This document shows, piece by piece, positions 35,372-43,755 of a stretch of 64,000 nucleotides of DNA. A program made the position numbers and the translations under genes. Within the stretch, counting starts at the first letter, position 1. Every line of letters begins with the position of its first letter. This DNA is from Desulfosarcina ovata subsp. ovata (lineage in GTDB: Bacteria; Desulfobacterota; Desulfobacteria; Desulfobacterales; Desulfosarcinaceae), in NCBI RefSeq assembly GCF_009689005.1, contig NZ_AP021879.1, positions 682,001-746,000 on the forward strand. The letters run 5' to 3'. The notes under the pieces are model-generated. The model made no database searches. It was not told the DNA's origin and was given only the letters and a program-made list of their open reading frames with translations.

Positions 35372-36688
35372 ATGGAGCCCATCGTGAACGATCCCTATTG
35401 TGACATTTCCTTTTCCGAAAAAGTCCGCATCTTCTCATCGGACTATCTTAAATGCTGCATCTACATTTCAAAATCCAATACGCCGGAACATGTGTTCACC
35501 AAAAAGCTCTATTCCAAGCTGATCAGCACCTCCCAGGTGCTGGAAGATTTTCTCGATTTTCACGGTGCCAAAAACAGCGAGGACTGGTACCTGTACCGGG
35601 AAGTGTGCGCCACGGTCAGGCACCTCAGCCTGGGGGCCTATTGTCAGAAACACATTCTGAATCGAATGGTATTCTACGACATCCCTGACACGGATGCTTT
35701 CCGCGAGCAGGGTGACAAGACCATGATTTTTCTCAACGACGTCCTGCGCAACCTGGCGCCGGTGATCATTGACGAGGCGGCCCGGCTGAACATTGCCATG
35801 CCGGTCGATGGCTTCGGCGCCGAGGATTTTCCGGGCATCACGACTGGAGAAATGCTGAAATACGACATTGACGACGATGCCAAGGAGGTTCAAAAACGCA
35901 ATATCGTCAAGATCGCCAGTGAATTTCTCTCCATCGCCAAAAGCTTCGATCCCATGGGATTTTATGAGCCCTACAATTACGAAGAGATGACCGCCATGGT
36001 GCCGGGAAAAGTGGACGAAGTCGAGATCCGCCGTTTCGAGATGCTGGTGCACAACCTGCAGTCGTCCTTCGACACCTACGTGATCCATGGTGGTTTCCGT
36101 TTTGGCGACCGCAAGCTCAAATCGCTGAGAAGTTATTTTTCGGTGGTATTTCATCTCCTGCAGATGATGGGTCGTCTGCTCCATTTTTACGAGCGTCATC
36201 TGTGTGATGCCGGTTATAAAAACACCTACAAACGGGTCCAGGAGAAACTGGCCTCCCTGGTGGACCCAACAGTCCTTTTGGATCGGACCATCAACTACGG
36301 CCTGTATTACGCCTGCCACTATCTTCACACGGGCAAAAAGCTGGCCAAGGAGATCCTCAACGAAAACATCGAACGATCCACCATCACCGTCGGCATTCCT
36401 GTCAAGCTGGGATTTCACAGCCGGCCCAGCCTGATGGTGGCCAAAATTGTTCAGCATTTTGGGGGGCAGGTGGAACTGGTGGTGGGAGAAGACCGCTTCG
36501 ATGCCAGCAGCGTGCTGGACATCCAATGGGCCGGTGGAAAAATCCAGAAGGAAAACATCAGCGATGTCGTTTTCGATGGCGATACCCGCGCCCTGGACCA
36601 CATCGAAATCCTGGCCGGTGTCAATTACGGTGAAGACACCATGGGAAAAGGTGTGCCCCTTCCGTCGGAGCTGAGCTACCTGCGATGA
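35372..36688 (+). CDS. protein with C-terminal HPr-like domain
   Basis: 438 residues. The last 100 residues resemble HPr of the phosphotransferase system: VGIPVKLGFHSRPSLMVAKI contains the His (residue 349) that PEP-dependent enzyme I would phosphorylate, and DASSVLDIQWAGG has Ser at the regulatory Ser46 position. The first 330 residues are helical and match no family I recognise. HPr fusions of this kind probably act as regulators responding to phosphorylation rather than as sugar carriers. Its stop overlaps the ispD start by four bases (ATGA), so the two are translationally coupled. The convergent neighbour is yvcK, the gene that sits near the HPr paralogue crh in Bacillus. Confidence 0.8.
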   Translation: MEPIVNDPYCDISFSEKVRIFSSDYLKCCIYISKSNTPEHVFTKKLYSKLISTSQVLEDFLDFHGAKNSEDWYLYREVCATVRHLSLGAYCQKHILNRMVFYDIPDTDAFREQGDKTMIFLNDVLRNLAPVIIDEAARLNIAMPVDGFGAEDFPGITTGEMLKYDIDDDAKEVQKRNIVKIASEFLSIAKSFDPMGFYEPYNYEEMTAMVPGKVDEVEIRRFEMLVHNLQSSFDTYVIHGGFRFGDRKLKSLRSYFSVVFHLLQMMGRLLHFYERHLCDAGYKNTYKRVQEKLASLVDPTVLLDRTINYGLYYACHYLHTGKKLAKEILNENIERSTITVGIPVKLGFHSRPSLMVAKIVQHFGGQVELVVGEDRFDASSVLDIQWAGGKIQKENISDVVFDGDTRALDHIEILAGVNYGEDTMGKGVPLPSELSYLR

Positions 36689-37404
36689 TTGCCGCCGTGA
36701 TCGTTGCCGGGGGAAGCGGACGGCGCATGCAGGCGACGGTGAGAAAACAGTACCTTGAGCTGGATGAACAGCCCATTCTGGCCCATACCTTGGCAGCCTT
36801 TGATCGCTGCACCACCCTGGATACCCTGGTGCTGGTGGTGCCGGAAGATGATCTTGGCTGGTGCCGCGGTCACATCCTTGCTCCGCTTGACCTCGCTCAC
36901 GACGTCTGCCTGGTCAAAGGTGGCCTGTCCCGTCAGGAATCGGTCGCCAACGGTCTGGCGGCCCTGGCAGCCGATGAGGGGATCGTCATGATTCATGATG
37001 GCGTGCGGCCGTTTGTGCGCCAGCGCCTCATCCGGGCCGTGATGGCGGGCGTTTCTCCCACCGGGGCCTGCATCCCGGCCATTCCCGCCACGGACACCCT
37101 GAAACAGGTTGGCGGAAACGGAATGATCGTCGGCACCTTGGACCGCCGGACGATCCAGCTCGCCCAGACCCCCCAGATGTTTTCACTGGTGCTGATTCGC
37201 AACGCTCACCGCATCGCCGTCGACAAAGGCTTTGTCGCCACCGATGACGCGTCTGTGGCCGAATTTGCCGGTGAGCGGGTGCGCGTTGTTCCCGGCGATC
37301 GCGACAATATCAAAATCACGACGCCCGACGACCTGATCCTCGCCCGGGCCATTCTGGCCGGTTGGAATGAAAACGGTGGGTCTGCCGAGTCCGTTCAGGG
37401 ATGA
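36685..37404 (+). CDS. ispD: 2-C-methyl-D-erythritol 4-phosphate cytidylyltransferase
   Basis: 239 residues. The CTP-binding signature IVAGGSGRRMQATVRKQYL with its Arg and Lys, the segment HDGVRPFVRQRLI and the C-terminal ITTPDDLILA are characteristic of IspD. It transfers CMP to methylerythritol phosphate in the MEP isoprenoid pathway. ispF, often adjacent or fused, is not downstream: the next gene is convergent, only seven bases away. Start overlap with the HPr-domain gene suggests coupled translation. Confidence 0.94.
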   Translation: MIAAVIVAGGSGRRMQATVRKQYLELDEQPILAHTLAAFDRCTTLDTLVLVVPEDDLGWCRGHILAPLDLAHDVCLVKGGLSRQESVANGLAALAADEGIVMIHDGVRPFVRQRLIRAVMAGVSPTGACIPAIPATDTLKQVGGNGMIVGTLDRRTIQLAQTPQMFSLVLIRNAHRIAVDKGFVATDDASVAEFAGERVRVVPGDRDNIKITTPDDLILARAILAGWNENGGSAESVQG

Positions 37405-37410
37405 CATCAT

Positions 37411-38421
37411 TCAATCCTGATCCACGACTTCCATTCCGGCGATAATCCGTAGAATCACTCCGGCCAGTTTGGTGGAATCGTGGCGGATAATATCACCCGA
37501 GGTCTCCAGAAGATCCTCCAGAATCATCGCGCATCCGGCTTCGGGAAAGCCGATGTCCACAAAATCGGATTTCTGTTTGCGGTAAAGGTCGAGCAGACGG
37601 TCGTCCGGGCGCTTGGCATTGACAATCGCAGCCGTAATTTTACGGCCGGTAAAGCCCTCTATTGTAGCGATGAAGTCACAGGCCTGAAAATGGTTGGTCT
37701 CCCCGTATTTGGTCATGATATTGACCACATGGTACATGGGCGCGGTCACCTGGATCAATTTTTCGCGCATGCCGGGAACGATAAGGTTGGGGACGATGCT
37801 GGTGAACAGGTCCCCCGGCCCGAGAATGATGATGTCCGCATTTTCAATGGCTTTCAGCACCGGCGGATAGACGGTGATGGCATCGCTGTGGTGGGGGACC
37901 AGATAGACATCCCGGATGGTTTCGCGCTGGTGTCCGCGGGGCATGTCAATGGCGCTCTCGCCGAAGATGCGGCTGCCGTCGCTCAGTTCAGCTACCAGGG
38001 TGGCCCGGTCGATGGTCACCGGTAAAATCGTGCCACGCACATCCAGAATTTCGGCCAGGGCCTGAACGCCGGCAGGAAAACTGCCCGTATACCGGGAGAG
38101 CATGGTCAGCAGCATGTTTCCGGCGTTATGGCCTTTCAGACGCCGATCCTTGCTGAAACGTTTTTGAAAGATCGAGCGGGCCGTCTCCTGGTGGGGCGAC
38201 AGGGCCAGGATGCATTTCAGGATGTCCCCCGGGGGCAGCGTGCCCAGTTCGTCGCGCAAGCGGCCCGTGCTGCCGCCGCTGTCCATCATGGATACCACGG
38301 CACTGATGCGGATGTCGTCGATTTTGCGCAGACCGGACAAAAGCGCATACTGACCGCTGCCGCCGCCGATGGTGACCACGTGGAAAGGGGGCTTTCGCCT
38401 GCGGTTATCGTTTTTGGTCAC
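37411..38421 (-). CDS. yvcK: gluconeogenesis factor YvcK/GlmR
   Basis: 336 residues of the CofD/UPF0052 fold. VVTIGGGSGQYALLSGLRK begins the nucleotide-sugar binding Rossmann core, followed by VVSMMDSGGSTGRLRDELG, the family signature, and IILGPGDLFTSIVPNL. In Bacillus GlmR binds UDP-GlcNAc and stimulates GlmS, linking central carbon to cell-wall synthesis. It is the last gene of the rpe - metallopeptidase-like - yvcK run on the minus strand and ends six bases from the end of ispD. Confidence 0.9.
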   Translation of the reverse strand: MTKNDNRRRKPPFHVVTIGGGSGQYALLSGLRKIDDIRISAVVSMMDSGGSTGRLRDELGTLPPGDILKCILALSPHQETARSIFQKRFSKDRRLKGHNAGNMLLTMLSRYTGSFPAGVQALAEILDVRGTILPVTIDRATLVAELSDGSRIFGESAIDMPRGHQRETIRDVYLVPHHSDAITVYPPVLKAIENADIIILGPGDLFTSIVPNLIVPGMREKLIQVTAPMYHVVNIMTKYGETNHFQACDFIATIEGFTGRKITAAIVNAKRPDDRLLDLYRKQKSDFVDIGFPEAGCAMILEDLLETSGDIIRHDSTKLAGVILRIIAGMEVVDQD

Positions 38422-38453
38422 ACCTCATTCCCCCCTGCGCAAAATAACGAGCG

Positions 38454-39638
38454 TCAATTCTCCCCCGCCGTTGGTTTGAATTCCAGCCGCAGGTCGCCGG
38501 CACATCCTTTTTGGGTGATGCCCTTGGCAATGACCAGTTTCTTGCCGGTTTCCGTCCCATCGGCGAATACCCGGGGATCATGGCCGGGCCCCTGGCGGGA
38601 AAATGCGCGCACGCGACGATAGCGCCTGTCCACATATCCCTTCAGGGCCGGGTCGGCCGTGGCGACAGGCAGGTCACTGGGTAAATTCGTGCGAATGCAT
38701 TGGGCGGCCATATGCAGGGTGCTTTTGAACCCCTCGATAATGCCCACGGCAAAGTCGGTTTTGCGATACCGGTTGAGCCCCTTCTGGCGGCGGTAATCCG
38801 TCCAGGCCGAGTCGATATAGCGGCTGACCGCCCCATGCACATATTCGGCAATCTGGACGTTCTTGCGGGTACCGCTGATCTCCAGCACGCGTCCCATTTT
38901 GCCCTTGTCCAGTACCCAGGCCTGAATCCATACGCCCTGGACAAAATAGAAGTCCTGCAGCAGCAGGGCCAGGTGATAGGCCTCACGGAAATGGCGCAGG
39001 CATGGCGTACCGATGAAGATGCTCACATATGTCTGCGCAGCGCCCTTTTGGATCAGTTCCAGATTGTGTCGGGCAATCAGTTCGTACGCCTTGCGCATGG
39101 CGGCCGTGGCCTCGTTGGCGTTGCTGCTCTCGGCCAGGGCCATGAGTTTTCTGACCTTGACGACGATGCGGTCGCGCGTGTCCAGGGGGTCCCCCTGGCG
39201 CAGGCGTTCGCTCAAGGGCCGATAATTAGCCGCCGCCGCCGGGTCGGCCCTGAGCCACCCGCAGGCCCTCTGGAACGCGGCGCCATGGTCGGTCTCGGCG
39301 GTGGCCCGGAGACCTTCGTGGGCCACCTGATGGGCCATTTCGTGCAGCAATACCGCTTTGACATCATCCCAGCGGTGCCGGCTGACCAGTTCCTGGCTCA
39401 GGGCAATCTCTCGTCTGGCCGCATGCCAGCTGCCCAACTTGTTCGGCATTTCCCGAATGCCGAAAAGTGGGCGGCGGACCGACTCCCTGAATTCGGCCGG
39501 CACCAGCCAACGGGCGTTTTCCCATTCCGCGGCAAGACCCCGCAGGACCTGTCGTTCAAAAGCAGTCTGCAGTGCCGGATCTGCCTGTCCGGCGGCGAGG
39601 TAAGCTTTTCCGGGTGATTTTTTTAAGCGGGCGCGCAT
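38454..39638 (-). CDS. SprT-like metallopeptidase domain fused to DUF2786
   Basis: 394 residues. The first 140 contain HEMAHQVAHEG, an HExxH zinc motif with a third His after it, in the setting seen in SprT/DUF45-like proteins. Residues about 155-200 (VKVRKLMALAESSNANEATA then AMRKAYELIARHN) are the DUF2786 signature. The remainder, about 200 residues, is a conserved DUF2786-associated region. The predicted role is a zinc-dependent peptidase or nucleic-acid-linked protein, not tested. It lies 31 bases after rpe and 32 bases before yvcK, in one minus-strand run. Confidence 0.75.
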   Translation of the reverse strand: MRARLKKSPGKAYLAAGQADPALQTAFERQVLRGLAAEWENARWLVPAEFRESVRRPLFGIREMPNKLGSWHAARREIALSQELVSRHRWDDVKAVLLHEMAHQVAHEGLRATAETDHGAAFQRACGWLRADPAAAANYRPLSERLRQGDPLDTRDRIVVKVRKLMALAESSNANEATAAMRKAYELIARHNLELIQKGAAQTYVSIFIGTPCLRHFREAYHLALLLQDFYFVQGVWIQAWVLDKGKMGRVLEISGTRKNVQIAEYVHGAVSRYIDSAWTDYRRQKGLNRYRKTDFAVGIIEGFKSTLHMAAQCIRTNLPSDLPVATADPALKGYVDRRYRRVRAFSRQGPGHDPRVFADGTETGKKLVIAKGITQKGCAGDLRLEFKPTAGEN

Positions 39639-39669
39639 TCAGGTTCCATGGTTTTCAGGAGTCACAGTC

Positions 39670-40320
39670 TCACCAGTTGGCCTTGAGGCGGGTAATGGTC
39701 TGACGGTAGTCGTCGCTGCCAAAGATGGCGCTGCCGGCCACAAAGACATCCACCCCGGCCCGGGCAATGCGAGCGATCGTGTCGACATTGACGCCACCGT
39801 CGATCTGGATCAGGGTTTGGAGTTCCTGCTGCTGGATCATGGCTTTGAGCTGGGCCACCTTTTCCAGGGATGAGGGAATGAAGGTCTGGCCGCCGAAACC
39901 GGGGTTGACGCTCATGATCACGACGAAATCCAAATCGGTCAGAATCCATTTCAGCGATTCCACAGGAGTCGCCGGGTTGAGGGCCACACCGGGCCGGACC
40001 CCTTTTTCCCGGATCAGCTGGATCGTCCGGTGCAGGTGGGTGCAGGCCTCCTGATGAACGGCGATGGTATCGGCTCCGGCCGCGGCAAAATCGGCCACAT
40101 ACCGTTCCGGCGATTCGATCATCAGATGCACATCAACGGTCAGGGCCGTGGTTCGCCTGACGGCTTCGACCACCAGGGGGCCCATGGTAATGTTGGGCAC
40201 ATAGCGCCCGTCCATGACATCCACATGAATCCAGTCCGCACCGGCCGCTTCCACCGCACGAATCTCATCCCCCAGTCTGGAAAAATCCGCCGACAGAATC
40301 GACGGTGCAATTGCTTTCAT
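39670..40320 (-). CDS. rpe: ribulose-phosphate 3-epimerase
   Basis: 216 residues, a full TIM barrel. IAPSILSADFSRLGDEI holds the catalytic Ser-Asp region, HVDVMDGRYVPNITMG the metal-binding His-Asp pair, VMSVNPGFGGQTFIP the second Asp region and IDGGVNVDT the catalytic Asp. It interconverts ribulose 5-phosphate and xylulose 5-phosphate in the pentose phosphate pathway. First gene of its minus-strand run. The 350-base gap upstream (40321-40673) contains a MITE-like repeat. Confidence 0.96.
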   Translation of the reverse strand: MKAIAPSILSADFSRLGDEIRAVEAAGADWIHVDVMDGRYVPNITMGPLVVEAVRRTTALTVDVHLMIESPERYVADFAAAGADTIAVHQEACTHLHRTIQLIREKGVRPGVALNPATPVESLKWILTDLDFVVIMSVNPGFGGQTFIPSSLEKVAQLKAMIQQQELQTLIQIDGGVNVDTIARIARAGVDVFVAGSAIFGSDDYRQTITRLKANW

Positions 40321-40462
40321 GGTACGCTCCTTCTCGCCAGTCGCAGCCCGTTACAGTGCCCATCCACCATTTCCGGATTCCACCAGCCGGACATCGATAT
40401 AAATAAACACCGTGGGGGTATCATTTTTTGGTAGCAAAAGCCAGATCTCTTGATATCCGCCC

Positions 40463-40614
40463 CAGGGCGATCGCATTTGGATTGATTTTTGTTTTTTTGG
40501 GGCCATGGTCCACTCCTACGCGTGCCAATCGTTTGGTTCTACACCGTTTTCTGTAGGAGCTGGCTATGCCTGCGATCAGATTTTTCTAATCCGGGCTCTA
40601 AATGCGATTGCCCT
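40463..40614. mobile_element. MITE-like repeat, copy B (152 bp)
   Basis: Left end CAGGGCGATCGCATTTGG, right end AAATGCGATTGCCCT: inverted repeats with one mismatch over 15 bases. Flanking 11-bp direct repeats GATATCCGCCC at 40452-40462 and 40615-40625 look like a target duplication. The centre has CTCCTAC and TGTAGGAGCTGGCTATGCCT then GCGA, matching copy A at 7550-7706. It lies in the gap between rpe and the TPR gene, the rest of which is empty. Confidence 0.75.
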
Positions 40615-40673
40615 GATATCCGCCCGGCCTTGCGGACGAATGCATGCAGACGAGAGGTGGGTGGAGGCATGGC

Positions 40674-41618
40674 TTAAAAATCAACATGCAGGCAGATCCG
40701 CGCCCCACCGGATGTCGGTGCCACGGAAAGCAACGGCCGCTGTTGCTGGTATATGTGTTGACGAAATTCGATTGCCCGGTCGCGGTTGAACTTGTGCGCA
40801 CCGGAGACGGCACCAAAAATGTTGCCGGCGTAAAAACCGAATTCCACAAAACTGATGACACCGCCCAGAGCCACCTGATCGTTGTCGAACGCTTCCCAGG
40901 CGGCCCAGATCAGACCGGTATTGAGCAAAAAGGCGATGAGGGCGTCCTGGGCTCGGCCGCAGTACAACTGGCCCCCGCCGGGAACGATGGAGAGCATCCC
41001 GGCGGTGGTCGGATCCCGAAAGGCGATACGATCACTCTCTGCCAACGTCGATTCCAGCCCCGGCACCCCGAAACGGTCCTGACTGACCGGCCGGATCCGG
41101 TCGAAGGCCTCCCCGGCAAGCCGCCAGCGGCCCTGGTCCACATGCAGCCAGCCCAGTTCATAGTGCGCCCGATCGACCACATCCGCCGGGGGGCTCAGGG
41201 CAATGAGGTTGTGCAGGTCCAAAATGGCCTGCTCGATCATTCCCTGGCGAGCATGGCAACGGCTGAGCATAAAAAATGCCTCATGCTTCCACGGCGAATC
41301 GGTAACGTCTTGCGTACGGGCCTGGAAAACCGTTGCGGCCGCGGCATACCGGCCGGCGTTGAAGTGAGCCATTCCGATTTGATGCTGGGCCTCGACAACG
41401 CGACGGTCGGAGGGAAAGAAGTGGATGAAGCGGCTAAACTCGGCAATCGCTTCGTCATGGGCCCCGGCATCGAAACGCGACCGGGCATAGCGGTATTGCG
41501 CGTCGGCGTCGATGGTCAAGGGCTCGCTGCCGTGGGCCGGGGCACTCGGCCCGGAAAAGATCATGGCCACAATCGCCGAAAAGTACAGAAAGCGTGTCAG
41601 GTTCATGGATAAGTTCAT
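40674..41618 (-). CDS. exported TPR protein with C-terminal membrane helices
   Basis: 314 residues from the ATG at 41618; a TTG at 41627 overlapping the yidD stop is an alternative start. An N-terminal hydrophobic signal (NLTRFLYFSAIVAMIFSGPS) is followed by three to four tetratricopeptide-like repeats (YRYARSRFDAGAHDEAIAEF, then similar units to about residue 170). The C-terminal third contains PGGGQLYCGRAQDALIAFLL, a P-G-x-GQ-Y-x-G-R motif seen in small membrane domains, and two hydrophobic helices. It probably sits in the inner membrane with repeats outside. Its position right after yidD suggests an envelope-assembly role, which is inference. Confidence 0.65.
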   Translation of the reverse strand: MNLSMNLTRFLYFSAIVAMIFSGPSAPAHGSEPLTIDADAQYRYARSRFDAGAHDEAIAEFSRFIHFFPSDRRVVEAQHQIGMAHFNAGRYAAAATVFQARTQDVTDSPWKHEAFFMLSRCHARQGMIEQAILDLHNLIALSPPADVVDRAHYELGWLHVDQGRWRLAGEAFDRIRPVSQDRFGVPGLESTLAESDRIAFRDPTTAGMLSIVPGGGQLYCGRAQDALIAFLLNTGLIWAAWEAFDNDQVALGGVISFVEFGFYAGNIFGAVSGAHKFNRDRAIEFRQHIYQQQRPLLSVAPTSGGARICLHVDF

Positions 41619-41623
41619 TCCGA

Positions 41624-41986
41624 TCAATGCATCCAGAAATCGTTGTTGGCCACTGGATCGCTACAGCGCCATCCGTTGCGGGTCTTTACCGCCGGGCGGT
41701 GCTTCAGCTCGTCACGGCCACAGCGCATCAACCGGTCACAGGCCATGATCCAGCCCATCACAGCCCCGTGACGACGGATGGATTCCATGGCGTAGCTGGA
41801 GCACGATGGCGTCATGGGGCAGCGATGCCCGTCGGCACGGGAAAGGAAACGCTGAAAAAAAAGAATCGGTGCGGCTGCCGCCGGCAGAGGCGGCGGATTT
41901 TCCGAAAGCACGGGCCGGGCCGGGCCGGCCGAGGCGCAGCCCACCAGCACCATGGCGATAATGATGGCAGAAAACCGTCGTTTCAT
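41624..41986 (-). CDS. yidD: YidD family membrane protein insertion efficiency factor, lipobox-bearing
   Basis: 120 residues. The family core CPMTPSCSSYAMESIRRHGA then VMGWIMACDRLMRC is intact, with its three conserved Cys. YidD helps YidC-dependent insertion of inner-membrane proteins. Unusually the N-terminus (MKRRFSAIIIAMVLVGCASA) is a lipoprotein signal with lipobox LVGC, so this copy is probably an exported lipoprotein instead of the usual peripheral cytoplasmic YidD. It is not in the normal rpmH-rnpA-yidD-yidC cluster, suggesting a second specialised copy. Downstream of gspE by 47 bases on the same strand. Confidence 0.8.
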   Translation of the reverse strand: MKRRFSAIIIAMVLVGCASAGPARPVLSENPPPLPAAAAPILFFQRFLSRADGHRCPMTPSCSSYAMESIRRHGAVMGWIMACDRLMRCGRDELKHRPAVKTRNGWRCSDPVANNDFWMH

Positions 41987-42033
41987 TTTCCGTTTCCGTG
42001 GGCTTCAAGGTGCGGTTTGAGTTTGCGGGGTTA

Positions 42034-43755
42034 CTACTGGGTCACCCGCAACACCTCTTCAATGGTCGTCGCACCGGCCAGCACTTTTTCAATACCGCTT
42101 TGACGCAATGTCTTCATGTGCTGCTGCTGGGCCGCCTGCTTGATCTGGGTGGCATCGTAGGTTTTCAGAATCAGGTTTTTCAGCCCTTCATCCAGATGCA
42201 TGATTTCAAAGATACCGATCCGCCCCCGGTAGCCGGTGTTGAAACACTTCTCACACCCCCTGGCCTGGTAAAGCGTGTTGTTTTTCAACTGCTCCCGGGA
42301 AATACCGATACTGTCCAGGATCACGCCCGGTGTGTACGCCGCCTTGCAGTGGTCGCACAACACGCGAACCAGTCGCTGGGCAACAACGGCGACCACCGAA
42401 GAGGAGATAAGAAAAGGCTCGACGCCGATGTCCACCAGTCGGGTGATGGCGCTGGCCGAGTCGTTGGTGTGCAGGGTGGAGAAGACCAGGTGGCCGGTCA
42501 GGGCCGACTGAACGGCAATGCCGGCGGTTTCCTGGTCACGGATTTCACCGATCAGGATGACATCCGGATCCTGCCGGACAATGGAGCGCAGACCACGGGC
42601 GAAGGTGAGGTCGATTTTCGAATTGACCTGGATCTGGCTGATGCCCTTGAGCTGGTATTCCACCGGATCCTCGATGGTGATGATGTTGATGTCCGGCTTG
42701 TTGATCGAGGAGAGCACCGAATAGAGCGTCGTTGTCTTACCGCTCCCCGTGGGGCCGGTGACCAGGATGATGCCGTTGGGCAGATGGACCAGTTTGTTGA
42801 TCAGGTCGAGATCGTCGGGCGGCAGCCCCACCTCTTGGAGATTGAGCACCTCTTCGGACTTGTTGAGCAGGCGCATGACCACTCGTTCACCAAAGGTGGT
42901 CGGCAGCGTGGAAACCCGCACATCCACACTCTGGGAGCCCAGTTTAACTTCAATGCGTCCGTCCTGGGGCAGTCGCTTTTCGGCGATGTTGAGCTTGGCC
43001 ATGACCTTGATGCGCGAAATCAGGGCTGCCTGAATCCATTTGGGCGGGGTGAGCAGATCGTAAAGGATGCCGTCCACCCGATAGCGCACCTTGAAACTGT
43101 CCTGGTAAGGTTCGATGTGAATATCACTGGCGCGCGCCTTGACCGATTGAGAAATAATATGGTTGACCAGTTTGATGATGGGCGCATCGCTGGTATCTTC
43201 GAGCAGATCCGCGGTATCCTCGATTTCACTGATGATGGTGCTGCCGTCTTCTTCCATGTTCTGGACCAGCTGCTCGGCAGTCCCCTGGCTCATGTCGAAA
43301 AGCAGGTTGATGGCGGCAAAAATGGCGCTCTTGGTGGAGATGACCAGGTTGTAACCCGAAAATCCGATCATGCGCGCCAGATCGTCGAGGGGCTGGAATG
43401 CGGTCGGGTCGTTGACCGCGATGATGTTGACCATCTCTTCCGGCAGGGGACTGTGGGCACCGGAGGGTACATTCTTGAGGACCAACGGCACCATCGCATG
43501 TCGCTTCAGAAAACCGATGGGGGCGCTGCAGGTGCGATCTTCACCGAAACTTTCCAGTGGCAGTTCGGGCCAGAAGGGGATGTCGTACTGTTCGCTCAAG
43601 GCATCCAGCAGCTGGGTCTCGGTAATGATCTTGCGGCGCAGCAGAATGTCGGCCAGAGCTTCGCCCTTTTCGCTGCGAATACGAAGCGCCTCGGCGAAAT
43701 CCTCATCCGAAACACCGTATTTTTGTTTTATGATTTCTTCCAGGGATTTTTTCAT
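42034..43755 (-). CDS. gspE: type II secretion ATPase GspE
   Basis: 573 residues. The N-terminal domain (first 150) is the T2SS E N-domain that contacts GspL. The ATPase core has Walker A GPTGSGKTTTLYSVL, the Asp box ITIEDPVEYQLKGI, Walker B DPDVILIGEIRDQETA and the His box TGHLVFSTLHTNDSASA. The C-terminal zinc domain keeps its Cys: LCDHCKAAY and CEKCFNTGYRGRIG. It powers pseudopilus assembly from the cytoplasmic face of the inner membrane. Its start overlaps the gspD stop by four bases (ATGA). Confidence 0.95.
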   Translation of the reverse strand: MKKSLEEIIKQKYGVSDEDFAEALRIRSEKGEALADILLRRKIITETQLLDALSEQYDIPFWPELPLESFGEDRTCSAPIGFLKRHAMVPLVLKNVPSGAHSPLPEEMVNIIAVNDPTAFQPLDDLARMIGFSGYNLVISTKSAIFAAINLLFDMSQGTAEQLVQNMEEDGSTIISEIEDTADLLEDTSDAPIIKLVNHIISQSVKARASDIHIEPYQDSFKVRYRVDGILYDLLTPPKWIQAALISRIKVMAKLNIAEKRLPQDGRIEVKLGSQSVDVRVSTLPTTFGERVVMRLLNKSEEVLNLQEVGLPPDDLDLINKLVHLPNGIILVTGPTGSGKTTTLYSVLSSINKPDINIITIEDPVEYQLKGISQIQVNSKIDLTFARGLRSIVRQDPDVILIGEIRDQETAGIAVQSALTGHLVFSTLHTNDSASAITRLVDIGVEPFLISSSVVAVVAQRLVRVLCDHCKAAYTPGVILDSIGISREQLKNNTLYQARGCEKCFNTGYRGRIGIFEIMHLDEGLKNLILKTYDATQIKQAAQQQHMKTLRQSGIEKVLAGATTIEEVLRVTQ

